From the NCBI GenBank assembly GCA_004431415.1, contig QPMI01000537.1, forward strand, positions 34,622-98,621: a stretch of DNA of 64,000 nt, given 5' to 3'. The stretch comes from Cyanophora paradoxa. Its lineage: Eukaryota > Glaucocystophyceae > Cyanophorales > Cyanophoraceae. Below the pieces are notes generated by a model, which was not told the DNA's origin, did not search any database, and was given only the letters and a program-made list of their open reading frames with translations. The translations under genes were made by a program, and so were the position numbers. Shown one piece after another: positions 43,479 to 54,200 of the stretch (within the stretch, counting starts at the first letter, position 1; each line of letters begins with the position of its first letter).

Positions 43479-45050
43479 ATGTCGAACACTTCTGAACTGA
43501 TCAGTTCTGAAGTCCGAAGCCGGCTGTCTGCCCTCGCGCACATCGAGCCCGCCCAGGGCTATGCTGCTGTGCATGTGCAGCAACTCGCTGCTGGCTCCGC
43601 CGCGGCGGATGATGATCCCGTGCGGATCGCATTCCTGCCTGCAAATCCGCGCCTCGCCGATGGCGACCGGTTCCGGAAGGACGTGCGGAACTTCCAGTCG
43701 TCCCTGCCGACGAAGTACTTGTTTGGCCCGGATTCTGCCGGTAGCCAGGAGTACTCAAAGTCAGAGGCGCTAGCCGGAGTGATTGTCGGGCGTATCCGCC
43801 CCGGAGCTCTCCGCGCTGAGATTGAGCGCAAGCGCGACCTCTATGAGGCCTCTGTCACTGCCCTCGAGCATGACCGTGCCAGGCTCGCTCGTCTCGAAGC
43901 TGTCCCGGCAGACCTGCGGTCCGCCGAGGATGATGCTGCTATCCTCACGCTGCAGCAGAGCTGTGTGCGTGATCAGGCCTCAATCGTGGCCGTGCGCGAC
44001 TCGTACTTGCGTGCCCCCGGGCTGCTTGACACGATCACTGCGTGGATTCATGAGACCCGCCCGCACGCGGCCCGCCGGGCTCTCACTGAGCCGTACACGG
44101 GCGAGGACCCCCGCTCGTGGCATGACTGGTTCTTGCCCCTCGTACGGCACACGCTGCCGCCGGGCCAGCAGTTTGCTGCGTACTACGCGGACTGCCTGCG
44201 CACCGCGCTCGAGGCCCGCTCGACGAGCGAGGACCCTGAATATCAGAACCTCGATGTTCGGATGGCCGGGTTCGCCCAGGCGAACGAGCGCACGCTGCGC
44301 GAGTTCCTCACGGCGCTGCGGCAGCGCCTCCTCGCCAATAACGGCGCTATCTCGCCGCTCGAGCTTGACAGTATTTTCGTCGAGCAGTGCAAGCGCCACG
44401 GCTGCCGCGCCGTGTTCCCGCCTGCGCTGGCAGCTGCCGATCGCGAGCTGCCCGAGGCAAAACGGACCCGTATCCTGCAGGCACAGTTTGCCGAGGATGA
44501 GTCCTCGTCCGCCGGCACCCCTGCCGCTGCACGAGCCTCGAGCTCCCCTGGCCCTGCTGAGCCTCGGGATGCAAATTCCAGGGCTCAGCCCTCGATTTCT
44601 GCACGTGGGTCCTCTTGGGCCGTGCAGTCCCGCTCGCCTGCCGCTGTTGCGGAGGTGCTGCGGCGCATGTCTGAGCTCGGGTACCCGGAGTACCCCCCCT
44701 CAGACTGCTACGGGTGCTCGGATGACCCCAGCGTCCCCGTTGAGGCGCGACGTCATTGGGCAAATGTGTGCCCCAAGCGCACCCCGTTCGCCCCAGTACG
44801 CCCCTGGGTCCGCCGCGGCCAGTACTATCGGCAAAAGCGATCCCAAGAGGATGCTGCCGACGAGCAAGAGTACTGGTCCGACGAGAGAAAACAGGACCCA
44901 GACGAAGTCTGCGGTCGCTGCGGCGAGGCAGGGCACCACCACAGTGCCTGCCCCGACCCCCCCACACGGGCTGCTCGCTCGAGCTCTGCGCTTCCCGCGC
45001 CCTCGAGCTCAGCGGCTCCACCCGCGCGCCCTGCGGCGGAGCGTGAGTGA
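43479..45050 (+). CDS. Gag-like protein with C-terminal zinc knuckle
   Basis: The ATG at 43479 gives about 523 residues; an upstream in-frame extension is open but not needed. The N-terminus (MSNTSELISSEVRSRLSALA) leads to a helical capsid-like region with long charged helices (ALRAEIERKRDLYEASVTAL), SWHDWFLPLVRH and REFLTALRQRLLAN. A Ser/Ala/Pro-rich linker follows. Near 44708 there is a C-x2-C-x12-H-x4-C motif (CYGCSDD...RRHWANVC). Near 44909 the classical retroviral-type knuckle CGRCGEAGHHHSAC (C-x2-C-x4-H-x4-C) sits close to the C-terminus. The role is expected to be RNA binding and particle assembly for the element. No protease or pol follows and the stop is a clean TGA. The two zinc motifs in tandem are a useful family marker. 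The frame is intact, in keeping with the near-identical LTRs. Confidence 0.85.
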   Translation: MSNTSELISSEVRSRLSALAHIEPAQGYAAVHVQQLAAGSAAADDDPVRIAFLPANPRLADGDRFRKDVRNFQSSLPTKYLFGPDSAGSQEYSKSEALAGVIVGRIRPGALRAEIERKRDLYEASVTALEHDRARLARLEAVPADLRSAEDDAAILTLQQSCVRDQASIVAVRDSYLRAPGLLDTITAWIHETRPHAARRALTEPYTGEDPRSWHDWFLPLVRHTLPPGQQFAAYYADCLRTALEARSTSEDPEYQNLDVRMAGFAQANERTLREFLTALRQRLLANNGAISPLELDSIFVEQCKRHGCRAVFPPALAAADRELPEAKRTRILQAQFAEDESSSAGTPAAARASSSPGPAEPRDANSRAQPSISARGSSWAVQSRSPAAVAEVLRRMSELGYPEYPPSDCYGCSDDPSVPVEARRHWANVCPKRTPFAPVRPWVRRGQYYRQKRSQEDAADEQEYWSDERKQDPDEVCGRCGEAGHHHSACPDPPTRAARSSSALPAPSSSAAPPARPAAERE

Positions 45051-47657
45051 GCAAGTGCACCAGCTGCACTAGGGTCTGGCTGGCTTGGGCAGCCGCCAGA
45101 AAAGCCCTGCTCGTAACCGCGATCCGATTTTTCGCGGAGCCTGGGCCTCCCCTGCGAGAGCCCCATGTGTCGCTGTAATAAGCGGCCCATATACCTGCCT
45201 CTGAGCAGGGTGTATATTTGTACATTTGTACATAATTTCAGACGTCGGGGACGACGTCTTCCGAGAGGAGGAGTGAGCACGGGCATGCTGCACGAGCAGT
45301 GCAAGCGCTGCCGCTCGCCCTCCCGCCCCGAGGCTTGCTTGGATCTGTGGCCGCTGGCCAAGATCAAATAGCACTCGCGAAAGAAGAGCCCCAATCGCGT
45401 GCTGTCGAGCACCCTGAGCGGCCACGGGTGCCCCTCTTTCCGAGAGGAGGAGCACCCCTTTCGCCGAAGCCTGCGAAGAGGCGCCACGGCCGGTGCCGCA
45501 ATTGCGAGCCCTCCTGCTTGCCTCGATTTAGATCCATGGCCGGTGGCCGAGATCTGATCTCAAACCCCAACCGGGTACCAGTCTTTCCGAGAGGAGGAGT
45601 CCCTCCAAGACTCTCTCGTCGAAAGCCTGCGATTTCGCGCGGCGCACTGCAGTTGCTGAGCCTTGCGGTCAGAGCTTCAAAGGCTTGAGCCTGATCATGA
45701 GCCGAGCCGCCAAGCTGCAGCTGCAGCTGGCCCTCGCGGGAGGCTTTGAGCTCGAGCCCCCACACTCGAGCGAGCAAGCGGCCTTAGCAGAGATGAGGCG
45801 TGATCCACAGAGCCTTGAGCTCGGGATGCACTCTCAAGAGAAGCTCGATGCCTGAGGCACGATGCCCAGCCGGCGAGCGCCTGACGGCGTGCCGTGAGCT
45901 CGACAGGCGGCCCGTGAGCCCCTGCAAAAATTGTGAGCCTCCGAGCTCCAATGAAGGGCGAGCTTGAGCACAAGGTGCCCTCGAGAGCTCGAGCCCTGAA
46001 ATAAAGTCCCGGCACGCCCCGAGGCGGCCAGGCAATAGCAGGCTCTGCCATGAGCTTTGCAGTTCTTTGAACTCAAGTCCTGGTGACGCCCGCCAAGTTG
46101 GCGCCCAGGCCGCGCGAGTCTGTTCCGGGATCATCGGATCCGGACTGAACGTTAGCGGGGCGAGGGGCCCAGTGCCCAGCCCAAAGACCTGGTGAACTGC
46201 CCGACGAGTTGGCATCCAGGCGGCACACTGCGGCTGCACTGCGGCAGGCCGAGTGGTGCGACGGGCTGCGAGCCCTGCTCACAAGCTAAGAGCTTCGAGA
46301 CCCGGCGGCCAGCCTGTTGAGGCGGCGCCAGAAGGACACCCATGATTGCCAGTTGTGAGTCCGTCTCGCATGTGGCCGGTCCGGCCCCAGGGCGGTCGTG
46401 ACGGCGGGTGGTCCTGGCCAGGAGCGGCTTGAGAAAGCCGGCTCCCAGCCGCGTCCGGCCCCACACGAGGGCGAGGACAAGAAGCGGCGATACCTGCCTC
46501 CGAGCAGAGTGAGCGCAAGAGGCCACCCGTGAGGGGCTAGCGCTGGGCTGAGACGGGCCTCCGAGCCCCGCGAAACATCGCGAAAGTCCCGGGCAGAAAG
46601 GGTGAGCCACGGGCGGCCGGGGCCTTGAGCACAGCTCGGCACGGCGACAGGGCAAGCGTCCCTCAGTAAGTCCCGAGCGGAAGGATGAGCCGCGGGCGGC
46701 CGTTAGCCTTGAGCACAGCTCGGCGCGGTGACAGGGCGAGAGACCCTTGCAAAGACCTAGCCGAGCCCTAGGACGCGCCTTGCGTCTGCAGAAGGGTCGG
46801 TGGGCGGCTGTGACGCCGGGTTCTGCCCGGGTACAGCGACAGGGGATGACAAATTCCCCCTCCGTGTAAGACCTGGCGTGGTACCAGGGCGCGCCTTGCG
46901 CCGGCAGGGGTACACGCAGGCGGTCGTGACGCCGGGTTCCTGCCCCGGGTACGACGACGGGGAAGCAAAAATACCCCCAGCAGGGCTCCGCACCAGGGAC
47001 GCTTGGTGGCGGATCGCCTGAGAGGGCCACGTCCCCTTTTAATAGATGTGCACCCGCGGGTCGGGCAGGGTACCTCCCGTCGCGCAATGGCGTGGAAGGG
47101 CACCTTGTGGGCGCGTCTAGCCTCGCCCTGGAGATTCTAGCTCCACCGCCGTCGGGGATTCCCGATCCGACGCCGTGATAATGCAGTGAAGGCACGGTGT
47201 TTGCCTGAGCAGCGGCGCTAGTCGAGCTGCTTAGCCCTAAGTTTTGGGACGGGCATTTCGCTGTGGGCTGCTGAGCGCTGTCGCGAGCGCTGCGCCCCGC
47301 GTTGCTGTTGCAGCGTGTGCTTTCGCAGCTAACGTGCTGCACAATCGCGATGAGGGCAGGGCTCCCTCGGCTTCCGTCCCCTTCCGCTCGCCTCGTGCGG
47401 GTTACCTGGGCCGCCGGCCCGAAGTTGGACCTCGCCCCCTGGGCACTACACGCTGGAGTCGTGCCGCGCCGGCACTTGCCGGGCATCAGTCTTTTCTATT
47501 CCCGGCAGTCGACGCCGGGCATGGACATGTACATAGCCGGACTTGGTGTCTTTTCTATTCCGGCAGTTGCCGGACACGGACGGACGTTGAGCCTTTTTCG
47601 ATTCCGGCAGTAGCCGGTCGATATGTATTTATTTAGACCCGCGCGGACGCGGGATCC
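45051..47657 (+). repeat. Non-coding interior made of diverged tandem repeats
   Basis: Blocks recognised: about 150-180-bp units around each internal polypurine tract (45230-45620); a roughly 107-bp pair with gccttgagcacagctcgg (46620-46760); a roughly 120-bp pair with tgacgccgggttc..gcccgggtac (46805-46965); and a roughly 50-bp triplet with ttttctattccggcagt (47489-47612) whose ccggcagttgccgg core is palindromic. No pol domain is seen in any frame. Confidence 0.75.
45263..45599 (+). repeat. Three internal polypurine tracts identical to the 3' PPT
   Basis: gagaggaggag occurs at 45263-45273, 45442-45452 and 45589-45599. It occurs a fourth time at 47658-47668, next to the 3' LTR. Each is preceded by cc; three are also preceded by tt. 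Confidence 0.93.
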
Positions 47658-47669
47658 GAGAGGAGGAGT
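47658..47669 (+). promoter_or_regulatory. 3' polypurine tract
   Basis: gagaggaggag plus one T immediately 5' of the 3' LTR. This is the expected plus-strand primer site. Confidence 0.9.
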
Positions 47670-47949
47670 TGTCGCATCCGACATTATAGCGGATGCTCAT
47701 TTATATGTGAGCCGCTAGGGCTCTAGATCACGTCAGCCTTCGAGCTGCTGGACCGACGGCGCCTAGGCTAGTTAGAGCGCCGCGGTCACTTGTATTTGTG
47801 TCGGGGTACGCCGTATCTGGACGGGTACACCCAGTGAGTTGGATCTTAGCGACTACAGCAGCGACACTCGCCATTCCCCGCCCTGCCGAGCTTGCACTCC
47901 GCACGGGCTTCCGCGCGCACGATTAGACACACTAATCTCGCACGCGACA
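47670..47949 (+). repeat. 3' LTR
   Basis: 280 bp, identical to the 5' LTR except for one missing C near 47910. Followed by the TGCAT duplication. Confidence 0.95.
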
Positions 47950-47954
47950 TGCAT

Positions 47955-49518
47955 GCGAAAATCCGATTTTCGCAGCCGGAGACACGATCGAGGGCCAAGC
48001 GCCGCGGCTTCAGTGGCCCCAACGCCGCGGCGTCAGTGGCCCAACGCCGAAGCGGAAATGCGGGCGTCGAGGCAAAGCAGAAGGTGCGCGTCGATCGCCT
48101 CGAGCTTCTGCAATCGCAGATATCGATATCGATCGCGAGCGCTTTTTTGCAGCGAGTTCGCTCTCGCTGGAAACGCTGCGGACGACGTTCTCTGGCAAGT
48201 GCTCGAGCACCTCGGAGCAGCGGACGCCTTCGACTCGCTGGCGGGCGCGCGCGAGCCGCCGCCTGCGGGACCTCGTCCGTGCCACGGCACTTGGAGCTCG
48301 CTTTCGCTGCCGTGGCCCTACTTCCGCAGCACCTCGGGCAATTGCGGCACGAGGAGGAAAAGAAGTGGCCGATCGTCAGCCCGCGGCGAATTCTGGAGGC
48401 CTGGGCGGCGCGGGTGGAGAAGGGCCTCGTGAAGGTGCGCTCGAGCTCGCACGTGCGTCGGACGCGAAAAGCTTCGGCGTTCCATGGCCATGACTTCACT
48501 GCAGGCGCGGTCCTTTCAGGTGGACACGACGATCGATGGGGAAGACGTGGACCCGGACCTCTACGGAGACGACTTATACATTGACATTGAGGAGAAGTAC
48601 GGGACGGATCTGGACGTGATGTGCGACGTCGACTCGCCACACCCGAACAAGTACAACAATTACGGCAGCTCCGAGTTCTGGGGCCGGGCTGTCCCTTCCT
48701 CCGCTTCCTTCGCCACATGGGCCCCGAGCTGCAGAGCATCTCCATCACCCACGGCGGCGTGCGCCCATTGATTACGACTGTCTGCGCGAATTTTTGAATC
48801 GATCGCGATTTCGCTTAAGCCTGTTTCGTGAATCAGATCTCGCCTCCGTACGGTCTCTCTCCGGTCCTGAATGCCAGCTGGGGCCCGACTACGACTACAG
48901 GATGCTCTGGGAGGCGGAGGAAAAGGCAAGCTGCGAGCTCCTTAAAATTAGGCCTTTTCTTGACCGAAAACGGTACCGGTGCAGGCTCTGATGGGCAGGC
49001 TAGCGCTGTACGTGGCCGCGCTCCTGGCGCAGCTCGCGCCTCTCGGCTCCACCCTTCAGAGCTTCTCGATCCGCCTCTGCGGGGAGCCGCTCGCGCCGGT
49101 GCGGATGCGCATGCGATACCGTAGAAGTTCTCGAGACCTTTCGCTGTTTTCCCTGGCTGAGCTGGGCCGGGGCGCGACGCATGCAGTCAAAAGCTATCCC
49201 ATTCGAGGGAGTTCGTGTGCTTTGTTCGCGAAATTGCGCACTCGAGCTCGTTGTCACATTTCGCGCAGTCTAGTCCTGCAGGGGTCACTGGCGCGAGCTG
49301 AAGCCGGCCCTCGCCCTTTCTCCGCCCTCCGCCGCCTCCACATCTACGCCGTACACCTCCTCGAAGCCGAGGAGCTGCGCACCGTCGGCGCCGCGCTGCC
49401 GGCCCTCCGCGAGCTCGGCACCTGGTGCAAAGGGGACGAGAAGAGGGGCGCAGTCGACCCCGCGGCGCGCCTCTCCCCCCTTCAGGAGCTCATCCCGAGC
49501 CTTGAAGCGGTGCCTTGA
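47955..49518 (+). pseudogene. F-box/LRR gene, probably broken
   Basis: An exon after tttttgcag (48153) reads NAADDVLWQVLEHLGAADAF, an F-box. The expected continuation RRLRDLVRAT lies in a second frame, and HLGQLRHEEEKKWPIVSPRR in a third, within about 150 bp. Further coding-like pieces are VDPDLYGDDLYIDIEEKYG (48555), FLRHMGPELQSISITHGG (48700), YVAALLAQLAPLGSTLQSF (49010) and the LRR exon ALRRLHIYAVHLLEAEELRT ending at TGA 49516-49518. The order resembles the 16.6 kb F-box/LRR gene. Three frames in so short a span suggest decay, although unrecognised introns or consensus indels could explain part. The start probably lay 5' of the LTR insertion or was lost. Confidence 0.5.
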
Positions 49519-49997
49519 GCTTTTCGAATTACGGACTAGATTATCATCTCCCATCAGCGAGATCAAAGAATACGGGGACATATACTAGACTCGCGCCCAG
49601 TGATATCGATACGCCCCGGCCCCTTTAGTTTTACAGACTGTGACCCCGTCGACGTCGTGTCGCGATCATGAGCCGCTGCACGGCCTCCAATTGCCAAATT
49701 ACAATTGCAAGCTGCCTCGTGCATTCGCCCCCCTGTGGCGAGCCGCCCTAGGCCTTTCGCCGCGCTTTGCGGCCTCCTAGCTATATATAGGCCTCGGCCT
49801 GCCCCTTCTCCGGATCCCCTCCTTCCGTTTCCCCATTAATCACAGCAAGGTCGTTAATTCCTTGCTCCCCTCTCTCCGCATATGATTGCGGGGCGGGCGG
49901 CCGCGGGGCGGGTGGGGGAGGGCGGGCGGGGTAATGTATGCGGGGCGGGCGGGGCGGGCGGGGGCGGGGGCCCGAGGCCGCGGCCGGCGGCGCGCCC

Positions 49998-50095
49998 CCG
50001 ACCTAATTGCGATCTAACTGAGTCGTCGACCTATTGCAATTAGATCGCAATCAGGTCCTTGCAATTGGATCGCAATTAGGTCCTTATGCCCATTT
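49998..50095. repeat. Foldback and tandem repeat gcaattrgatcgcaat
   Basis: gacctaattgcgatctaa (about 49999) is inverted as ttagatcgcaatcaggtc (about 50040), with one mismatch. A second direct copy (ttgcaattggatcgcaatta) follows 25 bp later. Confidence 0.85.
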
Positions 50096-51136
50096 TATTG
50101 TCGGAATTTAGTCGGGGGCGATCCAATATATTAAGTCTCAGTTAGGTCGTAATTAGATCAGTTGACGTTCGGACCCCTTTTTACTAGTGATCATGAGAAG
50201 GAGCCGTCGGGGCGGGGGAGCAGCGCCGAGACGGTTTCCGCGTCCTGCTTCGAATTCTATGTCAAATTTTGTCAAATTTGTCAAATGCGCCCGCAGCAGG
50301 CGTAGAACAATTAGAACCTTTCCTTGGCCCGCAGACCCTGCGGCCAGCTTTCAGAGGAGTCCGCTCTTTCTCTCTTTTATTTCTTTCCACGGACCGCTGC
50401 CTTTCTTTCACTTTCTTAGCAAACGTCTCATACCTTTTTTCGGGCTGGCCCTAGCCCGGTGCACCAGATTGTTTAGCACAGTCGGCTGCTAGCGGGGCTG
50501 CGCCCCCTCCTTGAACAACTACAGCTAGTTCTCTTGTATGGGCCCAGCCCCACTGCTTTCACGAAGGCTTTTTTGAGATTTTTGCCTTCGGCCCTGCACT
50601 TAGACTAGAGATTAGATAGGCCTAAGCCTGGATGTGGGGGGGGGGGGGGGGGGGGGGGAGGGGGCGGGGAGGGGGGCGGCGGGCTAGGAAGAGGGTGCCG
50701 CATAGGTAAGGACGCGCCGCTCAGACCCTCGGCGGCGACGGGAGCGGGAGGAGGTAAAACAAATTTAAATCACAGGCATTCACGTTCAGCTACAGACTGC
50801 AAGCGCATGCGCAGCTGCACTGTCTCCTGCACAGTGCTGCACTGCGGCAGTACAAATTTCCTACAATTACTACTAGTATATATATAGGCTACTTGGCTTA
50901 GTAGGCTGCACATATCGTTGCAGGATTACTACGTATACCGTACGTGTAACACTTAAGTAATTAATGCGGGCACTTTAGTATTTTTTTTGAAGACTACGGA
51001 AGGGCAAACCCCCGTATAGGTACTACGGTAGTAAAATTAAAATCGACAAAGCAATCACAAATCAAAGATAGTCGTAGGCAATCGCGATCGCAAGACGTAT
51101 ATACGCATAAGAACTAGGGATCACGACGAGGGACAA

Positions 51137-51190
51137 TGCGGTCCCAAATTAATGCGTTTTCGCTGTCAAACGCATTAATTTGGGACCGCA
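51137..51190. repeat. Perfect 23-bp palindrome with 8-nt loop
   Basis: Arms 51137-51159 and 51168-51190 are exact reverse complements; the loop is tcgctgtc. The inner arm sequence aacgcattaatt recurs near 51258 and, partly changed, near 51313-51335. Confidence 0.97.
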
Positions 51191-51553
51191 TTAATATCGA
51201 AACGCTAGAAAGTGCTGTATGTACCCCTTACAGCAGCCAAAGGCTTAAGCTTCAAAACGCATTAATTCGGTGCACATTATTATCAATACAGGGTCCGGGT
51301 CCAAAACGCATTTATTACTGGCGCATTAATTAAGTGTTACAACGGTAGTATACTAGTAGCCTAGTGCTAGTATTGGTAGTATGTACTAGCGCAGAAACAA
51401 ATCCGACCGTCGGACCGATGATATCGATCGTGTCTTTTGGCACTTCGGGATCACGGCGGGATCGGATATCGAATCATATTAACGATACCGTAATACACAA
51501 TATATTATGTCATGCAAATTTATGTCGTTTAAACCCGAGCCTTCAGACTCTTT

Positions 51554-54200
51554 CTACATGCATCATTGAGTTGTCCTTCTAACCCAGGGCATTGCGCAGA
51601 GCCGGCTCTGCCTTCGCGTACGCGTGCGCCTCGGGCGCGTCGCCGTGACGCGACGACGGTAATGGTGGCCACTCCGCCCCGGACGCCCCGTGCGCCACGC
51701 CGCGCTCGCGCCATCCCTTCCCCCGCGCCGGGCCCGCGGCGCTCTCTGAGGCGGCGGGACAGGCCGCGGGCGGCTGTGGTGAGCGGCGGCTGTGGTGAGC
51801 AGGCAGGCCCTCGCGGCCTCCGCCAGCAGCTCATCGCCGCCTCCGCCTCGGGCGTCGGCGTGTGCGCGCCGGCCCCCGCCCCGGCCTCCCGCCCCCGGCG
51901 CTTGCTGAGAAACAAGCCGCAGGCCGGCGGGGCGCGGGGCGCTGCGGCTCATGGAGGTGGCGGCGCTCGTCCTCGCCGCCGCCCTCAAGGCCGGCAACGA
52001 GCGCCTGTGCGCCGGCCGCCCGCGCCCCGCCCCCGCCCCCCCCGCCGCCTCGCCCTGAGGGGCGCGGGGTGCCCAGCAGCCTGACGATGGCGGCGGACAA
52101 GTACGCGAGGCTCTTCGCGCACGCCGACGCCCCCGCGGCCCTCGCCCTGCAGCTCCTCCACCGCCACCGCGTCGACTCCCCGCTCCTCGCCGCCCAGCCC
52201 ACCCCGCCCGCTTCTCCCTCGTCGCCCTCCTCGGCCTGCCCGCCCCGCCCGCTCGTCCCTCGCGGGGCCTGACGGGGCGGGGCGGGGACAGATCCCGGGG
52301 CGGCCTCCTTCACGTCCCTCTTCCGGGCGCACGCGGCCGGCGCCTGAGACCGCGCCATCGCCATGCAGGCGCCCGGACCCCTCCCGCCCCGCCCCCCGCC
52401 CCGCCCGCCGCGCCCTCTGACGGAGCCGCAGGGCGCGCCCCCGCCGCCCCTCCCTGCCCTCGTACACATCCCCGAACTCCTCTCTTCCCTCGTCTCCAGT
52501 GCGCCGTACCCCTCCCGAACCCGGCGCGGCGCCTCGTACCCGCCCCGACGCCGGCGCCGCTCCGGCAGACGCGCCGCTGGTGGCCGGCTCGGCGACCTCT
52601 TCCACGAGCTCCCCAGCCGCGCCAGCGAGCTCCCCAGCCACGCCAGCAGGCCCGTACCCCCCCCCCAACTGGACTCGGCGTACCCCCTCAACCCCGGGCG
52701 CGCAGGGCGATGTACAGGGCGCTGCTGGAGGTGCTGGGGGGCCCGGTACCCCCAGGACGTCGGTCAGGCCTGCCTGGCCGCCGCCGTCGTCCTCCCCGAG
52801 CCCCCATGGGCGCCCCCGCCGGCGCGCCGCTGGCGCGCTGCAGCGCCGCCGGCTGGCGCCGCCGGCTGGCGCCGCCGGGCTGCACGGGCGCCGCCACGGG
52901 CCCGAGGGCGCATCCCAGCGAACACGCTGCTCAACTGTCCGTGCGAGCTTTCTTCGCCCCGCCCTCCCCCCCTCCCCCCCCTAGCTTGCTTCGTCCGCCG
53001 TTTTTTGGAGCGGATCCAACGCTGCCGTTTTTTCGCCCCCCCCCCCCCCCCCCCTCTGCCGTTTTTTGGAGCGGAACCAACGCTGACGCTGGCCGTGCAG
53101 CACGCATCCGCCGGCAAAGAGCTCTACTGTGCGTCGCCCCGGCCCTCCACTGAATGAAATGACTGACTGAATTCGACTGGCGGTGCAGTGGGTTAGACGT
53201 TGCTCTAGCTGCAGCAACGGCGGCCGGGGAGGCTGATCGCGGTGCCGTCCCTGCCCCGCCCACCCGAGCATGCGCAGCGGCTTCTGACGGTGCCGCGCCT
53301 CTTGGGCCAGGAAGCTGGCGGAAGCCCGGAGCCAGTGACCATCGCTGTTCCAGCCTGGCTAGCGGATCACACGTACGCCCGTACCCCTTCCGCGGCATCA
53401 ATATATAACCCTCCCCGCTCATTCTCTCCGCACTACAGGCAGGAAGCAGCGAAGCAGAGAGCAGCGCGCGCCCGAGTTCTTCAGCAGCGACGTCGACCGG
53501 CCGAGAGGAAGTCAATTTGATCCGTCATATAGGGGCAGGAAAGCATGTAGAAAGCGTTTCAGGAAGCATTTTTAGATCAGTGTAGATGCGCTATAATGTC
53601 TGAGCAGCGTTTGGTAGTCGGCAACCCGAGAAATTCGGTCTGCCAGCTGCCATACAAGGTGGTTGGGAATGTATGGCAGTTGGCAAGCGAGGGGTACGGG
53701 GAAATCCGTGCAAATCGGGCGAGAATTGTGTTAATTTACGACAAAATTAAAACATAAAATAGACCGAATTACCTAATTAGAAAAAAATTGCGCTATTTTA
53801 TCGAAATTTCGGCTCCCACCCCCCGATCAAAATCCCCACCGTGTGGCACCAAATTAAAATATTGAGCACGAAATTGGCCACTTCCTAGCGCGAGCTCTAG
53901 GTCGCCGGGCCGGCGCTCCTCGCCCAGGGCGCGTACAGACTCCGCGCATGTTCCAACGCCTTCATAGACATATATATAAGATAGAGCACCCCTGTGAAAC
54001 TTCAGAATCCGGGTTCTCAATAGTAGGCGGGCCTTAGCGCGAAATTGCCTAGGGGCGGCATCGAACCCGGGTTGTTCCATTCCAACAGAATTCTTGAAGT
54101 TCGGGTACCTTAGCGGGACTTAACAATAGGTAGCTAGCGACTCCGTGACGGGCCGGAGGTTCCTAGCGATCTTAGCTGGGTTTATGAGAAGGCTCTATTT
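51554..54200. repeat. 2.6 kb tandem unit A
   Basis: Starts ctacatgcatcattga. It matches unit B along its whole length with many 1-10 bp indels, mostly in C/G runs. Its first half has gene-like exons on + and its second half (53.15-54.2 kb) is AT-richer. Confidence 0.95.
51802..52960 (+). CDS. Unrecognised gene-like exons in tandem unit A
   Basis: Pieces with coding character are ALAASA(Q)QLIAASASGVG after gcaggcag (unit B keeps the frame; unit A lacks one C), MEVAALVLAAALKAGNERLC (51952), TMAADKYARLFAHADAPAA with ALQLLHRHRVDSPLL (52085) and MYRALLEVLGG (52711). Next comes DVGQACLAAAVVLPEPP (52755), preceded by a gtaccccc stretch. They are helical and Ala/Leu-rich, separated by short GC-rich introns. 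The whole set recurs in unit B and the first half recurs in unit C. I do not recognise a family. Because the copies differ by frame-breaking indels, at most one is likely functional. Confidence 0.35.

Larger units (their letters stand above)
42723..47949 (+). mobile_element. Complete gag-only LTR retrotransposon (TR-GAG type), 5.2 kb
   Basis: LTRs at 42723-43003 and 47670-47949 start TGTCGC and end GCGACA (inverted ends). They differ by one C. The 5-bp target-site duplication TGCAT lies at 42718-42722 and 47950-47954. A primer-binding-site candidate follows the 5' LTR, a polypurine tract precedes the 3' LTR, and one gag ORF with a zinc knuckle is inside. No protease, reverse transcriptase, RNase H or integrase frame is seen in 45051-47657, so mobility would need enzymes in trans. 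The LTR identity implies a very recent insertion. Confidence 0.93.
49519..51553. other. 2 kb AT-richer intergenic region with palindromes
   Basis: No gene supported. It holds a tagctatatatagg TATA-like box (49778), GC-rich short repeats (49890-49995), a foldback and 25-bp tandem pair around 49998-50090, a G run of about 25 (50636-50660), and several aacgcattaatt motifs with a long palindrome near 51.15 kb. Confidence 0.6.

Noticed and set aside
46152-47486. 444-residue minus-strand ORF inside the LTR element
   Set aside because: It lies antisense over tandem repeats, with no integrase, reverse transcriptase or env-like motif. It is most likely a compositional open frame.
53175-53270. tRNA-derived SINE (tggcggtgcagtgggttagacg resembles an A box)
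   Set aside because: No B box at the proper distance, and it recurs only because the 2.6 kb unit is tandemly repeated.
53793-54080. 95-residue minus-strand ORF conserved between tandem units (also 56388-56675)
   Set aside because: Conservation is explained by the DNA duplication. The codon pattern and composition are not gene-like, and the N-terminus differs by an indel.
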